DNA of 20,326 bases, taken from a virus. Shown one piece after another: positions 15,971 through 20,326 of the stretch. Both the position numbers and the translations under genes were made by a program. The stretch spans positions 1 to 20,326 of the IMG/VR virus record IMGVR_UViG_3300017782_002169; one strand, written 5' to 3'. The stretch's first letter is position 1; each line of letters starts with the position of its first letter. The notes under the pieces were generated by a model, which saw only the letters and a program-made list of their open reading frames with translations, had not been told where the DNA came from and ran no database searches.

Positions 15971-17882
15971 CTAATAGACTCCTTCTAAATGTACCACCAC
16001 GCATTGCTGATTCTTGAACTGCCGCTTTTGTTACATCTGCTATCTGTGGCATCATCTTTGTAACCTCTGCTCTTACAGTAGGTACTATGCCTGTAGCAAA
16101 ATTGATTGATTGATTTATAACAGTAGTACCACCACCACCCATAGCGTTTTTACTATTCATGTTATTCATGATAGTACCGCCAGTATTAGGTACAAATATT
16201 TCAGGACCACGTTCTCCTACCAGTGTTGCTCTACCACCTTGTATAGTTCCACCACCTGCTTTGCCTGTTGGCATAGTTGGTAAACCTACAGCAGTGAATA
16301 AAGCGTTCATCATAGGTTTTATTACTTGCATTTTTAAGAATTCAGCTATTACTTGTTGAATCATATCACCAACTAAGTTTCTAAATGATACTAAAGCATT
16401 TTCACCATTTTGAAGTGCGTTTAAAAAATCATTAGCAAACTGATCACTAGCTCTTTCAAGAGTTTCTGCCATAGCATCTGTAACTTCATCAGTTTTACCC
16501 ATTTCTTCTTTTAATAAACCAAGACTATCAACAACTGCTCCAATCTGTTCTTCTGTTAAGCCATAAAACTTTAACAATTCAGTTTTATCTTCAGATTGTA
16601 ATATTTCATCAATCAATGCTAATTGTGCATTGATTTCTTTAAGAGGGTCTTCTGCATCTTTTGCTAATTTTTGTAGAGGAGTTAGAAATTCTATAAATTT
16701 TTGTTCAGGTGTAAATTCTTCTGTTACCTTGTCATCTTTTTTTTCTAATTTTAGTTGTCTTTCTGCTTCTATTCTTGCATTTATTTTTTTATTTACCTGT
16801 TCAAGTAATTTTACTTCACGTTGTAAAATTTCTAATTCCATTTGAGATTCAACAGAAAAATCTACTGGTGGAAATGTGCCATCTTCTGACTGTGTTTTTA
16901 ATTGTAATAATCTATTTATATCTTTGTTGTATTCTCGTAAGATATTTCTTGATAATTTCAACTGATCAACATCTGAAAGTTTGTCTGTTTTACCAGTTCT
17001 GTCCTCAACTATATCGCCAAGTGTTGCTTGACCTGTTGCTACTCTTACTGATCTTGCAGACTCATTTGCAAACGCTGTTAATCTATCTGTAAGTTTTTTT
17101 AACCTATCTCCTAAACCACCTGTAAAAACTGCATCTGCTAATTGTTTAAAAGCAATACCCATATTTGATGCTTTGGTAGAAAGATTATCCATTTTATTAG
17201 TCATTGCACCACCAAACTGCTTATTTAAAGCCGCAACTAATGTGTCTATCATTGTTGCCGCACCTTCTGTGGTTTTACCAAATTTTGTCAGTTCTTCTTT
17301 GGTCATGCCTAATTCTGTTGTAAGAATTTTTAATGCAGGTATTCCTCTATCATCTAATTGATTTAGTTCTTCTAAGCCTAGACCACCTGAAGCGGCTCTT
17401 TGTGTAATTCTGACCAAGGCTTGGAATGCTCCTAATTGATCTACTGAGGTTGAAGCTGTATCTGCGAATGTCTGTAGCATATCCATGCTAGGTTCAACAC
17501 CTACTGCTTTTAATTGTATAAAGGCTTTGGTTACATCTTCAATTTGAAAAGGTGTTGTTTGTGCAAAAGTAAATATTTTTTGCATTGCTTGTTCGCCTTG
17601 ATTTATACCACCAAATACAGTATTAATAGAATCTCTAAGGTCTTCAAAGCCCATACCAACTTTTGCAACCTTACTGATAGTTGCTCCTACAACAGCTAAA
17701 GAGGCAACTAAAGCAATAGCACCACCTTTTGCTTTTGACATAGCACCTGCCATACCACCAAAAGCTACACCACCAACAGCACCTGTTGTTTTAAGTTTTC
17801 TTTGTATTTGATTTAATTCTTTTTGAAGTTGTTTAGTGTCAGCTTTTATCTGTACAACTAGTTCGTCTATGGGTTTACTCAT
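15963..17882 (-). CDS. Tail tape measure protein
   Basis: A 639-residue protein. Residues 1-32 form a basic amphipathic coiled coil, and 34-78 are a Gly/Ala-rich hydrophobic stretch. The tape-measure N-terminal pattern follows: GFEDLRDSINTVFGG at about 78-92, FTFAQTTPFQIEDVTKAF at 104-121, and AASGGLGLEELNQLDDRGIP at 163-182. A long helical region (260-530) follows, then a Gly-rich tail with VGERGPEIFVP at 555-565, a signature common in tape measures. It sets tail length and is ejected ahead of DNA. At about 0.15 nm per residue the tail would be near 95 nm (an estimate). ATG 17882 overlaps the chaperone stop by eight bases, with GGAG ten bases upstream. Confidence 0.93.
   Translation of the reverse strand: MSKPIDELVVQIKADTKQLQKELNQIQRKLKTTGAVGGVAFGGMAGAMSKAKGGAIALVASLAVVGATISKVAKVGMGFEDLRDSINTVFGGINQGEQAMQKIFTFAQTTPFQIEDVTKAFIQLKAVGVEPSMDMLQTFADTASTSVDQLGAFQALVRITQRAASGGLGLEELNQLDDRGIPALKILTTELGMTKEELTKFGKTTEGAATMIDTLVAALNKQFGGAMTNKMDNLSTKASNMGIAFKQLADAVFTGGLGDRLKKLTDRLTAFANESARSVRVATGQATLGDIVEDRTGKTDKLSDVDQLKLSRNILREYNKDINRLLQLKTQSEDGTFPPVDFSVESQMELEILQREVKLLEQVNKKINARIEAERQLKLEKKDDKVTEEFTPEQKFIEFLTPLQKLAKDAEDPLKEINAQLALIDEILQSEDKTELLKFYGLTEEQIGAVVDSLGLLKEEMGKTDEVTDAMAETLERASDQFANDFLNALQNGENALVSFRNLVGDMIQQVIAEFLKMQVIKPMMNALFTAVGLPTMPTGKAGGGTIQGGRATLVGERGPEIFVPNTGGTIMNNMNSKNAMGGGGTTVINQSINFATGIVPTVRAEVTKMMPQIADVTKAAVQESAMRGGTFRRSLLGG
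15979..15984 (-). promoter_or_regulatory. Shine-Dalgarno AAGGAG supporting a GTG start
   Basis: AAGGAG on the minus strand, within the last codons of the tape measure gene, lies eight bases before GTG 15970. It decides in favour of GTG over the ATG at 15952 for the distal tail gene. Confidence 0.65.
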
Positions 17883-18102
17883 CAGGATATAACTCCATTA
17901 ATTCGCTAAGACGATCACTGGTCATAGGCTTATCTTTATCTTCTGAACCACCATTAAATTCTGTAAATCCATCTATAGCCATATAGACTTCTTTAGGGCT
18001 TGATTGCCAAAAATCTTTAGGAGACATACCCATCATGCCAACACAAATAGAAAAGTAGCGTTTGATGGGTAGGGAATCACTAGTTAATCCCCCTGTTCTT
18101 GC
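17875..18102 (-). CDS. Tail assembly chaperone, TAC_12 / DUF2376-like (frameshift extension, T-type)
   Basis: After a -1 shift at GGGAAAG the frame stays open for 75 more residues, with no stop until a TAA that overlaps the tape-measure start. The extension reads through [20 protein letters not shown] and [20 protein letters not shown]. This strongly resembles the PF09550 (DUF2376/TAC_12) pattern of a helix, then 'lgLsPxxFWxltPxEl', found next to TAC_11 in gene transfer agents. The conserved part begins upstream of the first in-frame ATG (18036), which argues for frameshift expression rather than a separate start. The predicted fused product is 186 residues. It would act as the GT-like partner that binds the tape measure during tail assembly. 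Confidence 0.78.
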   Translation of the reverse strand, partial: ARTGGLTSDSLPIKRYFSICVGMMGMSPKDFWQSSPKEVYMAIDGFTEFNGGSEDKDKPMTSDRLSELMELYPDE

Positions 18103-18434
18103 TTTCCCTCGTCTGCTTCTTCCTCTGAATCATCAGTTAGAGATTGTGCAATCAAGTTAGCAACTGCGGCTGTTGATTTAACTATTCCTGCATCTTGTAC
18201 TATTTTAACTACATCTTTTCTTTGAAAATCATTACCACCACCTCTCAGAGCAGGTAATAGTACATGGATTACCTCTGACATTCTTATATCAGCTTCACCC
18301 ATTTTTGTAGCAAGTTTTATAATTCCACAGTCACATGCATCTTCTATTTGAATAATAGCATCTATGGTTAATCTAGCTTTATAGTCCTTACCTGCTAAGT
18401 TAAGTGTGGTTTCACCCTTTAGTTTGTTTGTCAT
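18084..18434 (-). CDS. Tail assembly chaperone, TAC_11 / GTA gp10-like (G-type product)
   Basis: A 116-residue protein similar to the GTA gp10/TAC_11 family (PF11836). It has a [20 protein letters not shown] opening, a helix beginning [10 protein letters not shown], then an [18 protein letters not shown] segment and an acidic C-terminus (residues 101-116). I chose ATG at 18434 because AAGGAG lies ten bases upstream; a longer reading from TTG at 18476 lacks such support. These chaperones bind the tape measure and recruit tail-tube subunits. Codons 110-111 (GGA AAG) lie in the heptamer GGGAAAG, so a fraction of ribosomes should shift to the -1 frame and make a longer fusion with the downstream chaperone domain. 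Confidence 0.82.
   Translation of the reverse strand: MTNKLKGETTLNLAGKDYKARLTIDAIIQIEDACDCGIIKLATKMGEADIRMSEVIHVLLPALRGGGNDFQRKDVVKIVQDAGIVKSTAAVANLIAQSLTDDSEEEADEGKQEQGD
18102..18108 (-). promoter_or_regulatory. Programmed -1 ribosomal frameshift site (slippery heptamer GGGAAAG)
   Basis: On the coding strand the sequence is G GGA AAG in the phase of the upstream chaperone (GGA begins 327 bases after the ATG). This is the same heptamer in the same phase as the lambda G/GT frameshift site. Both tRNAs can re-pair with GGG AAA after slipping. It lies 18 bases before the zero-frame TAA, and the -1 frame then carries the TAC_12-like domain. I did not establish a downstream pseudoknot. Confidence 0.8.
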
Positions 18435-18654
18435 CTGACTTTTTCTCCTTTTTCTTAGGTTTACTTGCTTCTGCAAGGTTTATTCTTAATAAATCATCTC
18501 TAGTATCTAATCTTGATGCTAAAACCTTTCTTTCTTTACCATCAACATTAATAGTTTCACCAACCTCAATGACGTTTTTTATAAGTAATTCGCCTTTATA
18601 TAAAGCTCCTCTTATAAACTCATCACCTACTTGTACTTTTACTTCTTTAAGCAT
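18412..18654 (-). CDS. Small Lys-rich protein of unknown function in tail cluster
   Basis: An 80-residue protein that I do not recognise. Residues 1-58 look like a small beta domain ([18 protein letters not shown], then [15 protein letters not shown]), and residues 64-80 form a charged, Lys-rich and probably disordered tail. It lies between the major tail protein and the first tail assembly chaperone, overlapping the former by TAATG and the latter by 23 bases. That position suggests a tail-assembly accessory or a minor tail component. No membrane segment or signal peptide is visible. The start is fixed by the TAATG coupling, since no strong Shine-Dalgarno sequence is present. Confidence 0.7.
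   Translation of the reverse strand: MLKEVKVQVGDEFIRGALYKGELLIKNVIEVGETINVDGKERKVLASRLDTRDDLLRINLAEASKPKKKEKKSDDKQTKG
18445..18450 (-). promoter_or_regulatory. Shine-Dalgarno AAGGAG fixing the chaperone start
   Basis: AAGGAG on the minus strand lies ten bases before ATG 18434, inside the 3' end of the small Lys-rich gene. It favours this ATG over the upstream in-frame TTG at 18476. Confidence 0.7.
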
Positions 18655-19088
18655 TATGCAAATGTAATGTAACCTGCTGACTCAAAAGACATTGAGTAAG
18701 TAGCTTCACCATTATATTCACCTGCATATTCCAAAGATGTGATTTGGAATGCACCAGTGTATGCACCTAAATCAGGTATTGTGAATTCAAATGTTTCAAA
18801 TGCAGGTGTTTGTGAATTTGTACCATTGGTAGTATTTTGTTGTGCTTGGAATGCCGCTCTTACTGCAACTTCACCTGCATCATCTGTGAATACACCTGAA
18901 CCACTAATAGAAATACTATTTACACCTGCACCTGCTAAAAGTGTTCTAGTGCCTTTACTATCTTTATTAGTAATATCAACTGATTCGTCATTTAATGTAA
19001 TTGATGTTGATCTCATGCCACCAATAGTAGTTTGACTACCACTGACATTCATTTTGACCACTACATCTAAACCTTTTTGTGCCGCCAT
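18654..19088 (-). CDS. Major tail (tube) protein, TP901-1 family
   Basis: A 144-residue protein matching the TP901-1-type major tail protein fold (PF06199) in its order of features. It opens with MAAQKGLDVVVKMN, continues with a GMRSTSITLNDESVDITNKD strand pair, then GVNSISISGSGVFTDDAG, and closes with GAYTGAFQITSLEYAGEYNG and a final strand YSMSFESAGYITFA. Hundreds of copies would stack as hexameric rings to form the tail tube around the tape measure. It has the best-placed ribosome site of this region, AGGAG seven bases before the ATG, consistent with high expression. Its stop overlaps the next start (TAATG). Confidence 0.9.
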   Translation of the reverse strand: MAAQKGLDVVVKMNVSGSQTTIGGMRSTSITLNDESVDITNKDSKGTRTLLAGAGVNSISISGSGVFTDDAGEVAVRAAFQAQQNTTNGTNSQTPAFETFEFTIPDLGAYTGAFQITSLEYAGEYNGEATYSMSFESAGYITFA

Positions 19089-19109
19089 ATTTATCTCCTA
19101 TTTATAAAA

Positions 19110-19517
19110 TTAGTTAGTTCCTAATATTATTGCTCGGAATCGCATGACTCCATGTCTAGTAACACCGTCTGGGTCTCTCATTATATCACTATATTCAAAT
19201 CTTAGGTTTACCAAGTTAAATCCAGTGACTGTTAAGTTACTATCATGCAATAAATCGTGAATTCTGTCCATTATTTGTTTTGTTTCTTTAGCACCCTTGT
19301 ATTGTGACCATATATGAATATTTATAGTAGTTTCGCCACCATTAGTGTCTTTCGTACTATAGTCAATAGCTGTTTCTTCACCTAAGGATACAAAAGGGTA
19401 TGTAGCACCTTCTGTAACCTCATCAAATACACCTGCACCTAAAGTTGATGTAAGTGTATTATCACTAGATAAAGTGCTGTATATGGTGGTTTGTAATGCA
19501 AATTGACCAATACTCAT
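19110..19517 (-). CDS. Tail terminator / tail completion protein (DUF3168-like)
   Basis: A 135-residue protein typical of DUF3168 (PF11367). It begins with an ALQTTIYSTLSSDNTLTSTL helix region, followed by GVFDEVTEGATYPFVSLGEE, then a central strand region with INIHIWSQYKGAKETKQIMDR and a C-terminal strand RHGVMRFRAIIL. Family members cap the tail tube at the head-proximal end and set its final length. The gene overlaps the gp10-like gene by four bases (ATGA) and has AAAAGG nine bases before its ATG. It is followed by a 21-base gap that holds the ribosome site of the major tail protein. Confidence 0.85.
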   Translation of the reverse strand: MSIGQFALQTTIYSTLSSDNTLTSTLGAGVFDEVTEGATYPFVSLGEETAIDYSTKDTNGGETTINIHIWSQYKGAKETKQIMDRIHDLLHDSNLTVTGFNLVNLRFEYSDIMRDPDGVTRHGVMRFRAIILGTN

Positions 19518-19945
19518 TTCAGTATGCCTTTTTTAAATAATGCTTCTATCTTTCTTTTATTCTTTTCTAATGCAGGTTGCATAACGGGTCTTTCAGTCAT
19601 ATTAGTAGTTCCAAACTCTAAATGCTTTGAATATGGTGCAGATGAAATTATTTGACCAATCACTGTACCATTGGGTTTTGCATCTACATCCATTGTTATG
19701 TTACTAGCTAAAAATCCTGTGTCACTTGCAGGTGGTTGATTGGGTGCAGATGCTATATGTGTTCTTCTTGGTTCGTATTTTTGATAAGTCTTACCTGTTC
19801 CACCTGCTAAAATACTTTTTTTAGCATCATTTTGAACCATTAGTGTTCCACGAGTTACATATTCTTTAACTTTATTATCTGATAACTTTCTATTTAGTTT
19901 TTTATTAAATGCTTTTAAGTTTAATATTTTAAGATTGGCACTCAT
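19514..19945 (-). CDS. HK97 gp10-like tail completion protein
   Basis: A 143-residue basic protein resembling the HK97 gp10 family (PF04883). It has an N-terminal helical region rich in Lys, then the family-like segment of PNQPPASDTGFLASNI (about residues 80-95), and a C-terminal YSKHLEFGTTNMTERPVMQP motif (about 115-134) followed by a helix. These proteins act at the head-proximal end of the tail, at the junction with the connector. The ATG overlaps the preceding stop (ATGA) and has GAAGG nine bases upstream. The gene sits between head closure and tail terminator genes, as in most siphophages. Confidence 0.85.
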   Translation of the reverse strand: MSANLKILNLKAFNKKLNRKLSDNKVKEYVTRGTLMVQNDAKKSILAGGTGKTYQKYEPRRTHIASAPNQPPASDTGFLASNITMDVDAKPNGTVIGQIISSAPYSKHLEFGTTNMTERPVMQPALEKNKRKIEALFKKGILK

Positions 19946-20268
19946 GTTGCTATGCCTTCTTCACACAGAAGTTTAAGGAATCTATCCCTTTCATCAACAT
20001 TGATAATAGCCCTAATATTAAATAACTTACTATCAAAACTAATCCTAGAACCATTAGTAATATCAGTCCTATAACGCACTGTAATCTCGTGAGACACGCT
20101 TCCAACCAGTTTACCTTGTGCATATACCTCTTTCCCACTTTTAGGCTTTATATCAGCGTATACAGAAGCAATAGTTGACCAACCTGAACTTATACCACCA
20201 CCTGCATCTCTAGTTGTGCCTTGACCTTGTAAGGTGATTTGATGTCTTAATTGACCTACTTGGCTCAT
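19942..20268 (-). CDS. Head-tail joining / head-closure protein
   Basis: A 108-residue protein with the hallmarks of the SPP1 gp16 / Phage_H_T_join family (PF05521): an N-terminal GQLRHQITLQ segment, an internal WSTIASVYADIKP strand region, a GKEVYAQGKLVGSVSHEITVR core, and a C-terminal FNIRAIINVDERDRFLKLLC. Members form a ring that closes the capsid portal after DNA packaging and receives the tail. The length is usual for the family. It starts in a TAATG overlap with the connector gene and ends in an ATGA overlap with the gp10-like gene, so translation is probably coupled. The assignment rests on recognised motifs plus position. Confidence 0.85.
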   Translation of the reverse strand: MSQVGQLRHQITLQGQGTTRDAGGGISSGWSTIASVYADIKPKSGKEVYAQGKLVGSVSHEITVRYRTDITNGSRISFDSKLFNIRAIINVDERDRFLKLLCEEGIAT

Positions 20269-20326
20269 TATCCAATTGACATGAGTTTAGAAGAACCTAA
20301 ACCACTATAAACTACATATGGTGCTA
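20268..20326 (-). CDS. 3' end of head-tail connector gene (partial)
   Basis: Only the last 19 codons are inside the window, reading APYVVYSGLGSSKLMSIG before a TAA that overlaps the next ATG by one base (TAATG). The reading frame is open to the right edge while the other two minus-strand frames are stopped within the first few codons. The position directly upstream of a head-closure gene, and a leucine/Ala-Pro-Tyr type ending, fit the C-terminus of a gp6-like head-tail connector. Function is inferred from gene order. The fragment is too short to assign alone. Confidence 0.5.
   Translation of the reverse strand, partial: APYVVYSGLGSSKLMSIG

Noticed and set aside
18091-18095. GGGGG run near the stop of the first chaperone as the frameshift site
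   Set aside because: A slip there would need the Asp codon GAT to re-pair with GGA, which fails; GGGAAAG upstream allows both tRNAs to re-pair.
18084-18476. Reading the TAC_11-like chaperone from TTG 18476
   Set aside because: The extra 14 residues are very basic, overlap the upstream Lys-rich gene, and ATG 18434 has a good AAGGAG site.
19950-20138. A short second minus-strand frame inside the head-closure gene
   Set aside because: It lies wholly within a recognised gene in another frame and shows no protein-family features.

Overview
The window is a stretch of an AT-rich, tailed double-stranded DNA phage (siphovirus type), apparently marine. Every supported gene reads on the minus strand, so transcription runs from base 20326 toward base 1. 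The genes are packed end to end with 1-8 base overlaps (TAATG, ATGA) or gaps of at most about 20 bases. No promoter, terminator, tRNA or gene-free stretch over 300 bases was seen. The window looks like one late operon of a phage infecting a Gram-negative, probably low-GC marine host. Host type is inferred from the outer-membrane secretion genes, the base composition and the 'marine fibre' repeat vocabulary; the host cannot be named from this sequence.

Layout in reading order. (1) 20326-19110: the head-tail connection, with the tail end of a connector gene, a head-closure/joining protein, an HK97 gp10-like tail completion protein and a DUF3168-type tail terminator. (2) 19088-17875: the major tail protein, a small unknown protein, and a pair of tail assembly chaperones (TAC_11-like and TAC_12-like) joined by a probable programmed -1 frameshift at GGGAAAG, the phage lambda G/GT heptamer in the same phase. 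The second chaperone has no good independent start and is easily missed. (3) 17882-13548: tape measure, distal-tail protein, a DUF2163-like hub carrying a C-terminal Hint (intein-like) domain, and an NlpC-like/DUF6950-like protein. This order matches the tail clusters of alphaproteobacterial gene transfer agents and related siphophages. (4) 13555-2501: a single 3684-residue protein that joins a lambda J-like tail-tip hub to FnIII, LamG-like and long repetitive fibre regions. (5) 2501-1510: a tail-fibre assembly chaperone-like gene, a small unknown gene and a small membrane/coiled-coil (holin-like) gene.

The most striking part is the last 1.5 kb (1529-1). It encodes recognisable homologues of CsgF and CsgG, the curli outer-membrane export pore and its extracellular partner. 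They are followed by the start of a secreted, curlin-repeat-like protein that runs off the left edge. Three heavily overlapping genes thus form a small phage-borne 'curli-type' export module: pore, pore partner and candidate cargo. Whether it displays an amyloid-like fibre, alters the host envelope, or helps virions or lysis enzymes leave the cell is open. From memory, CsgG/CsgF genes have been noted in marine phages of streamlined bacteria, but I could not check this here, and the cargo gene beside them deserves particular attention.
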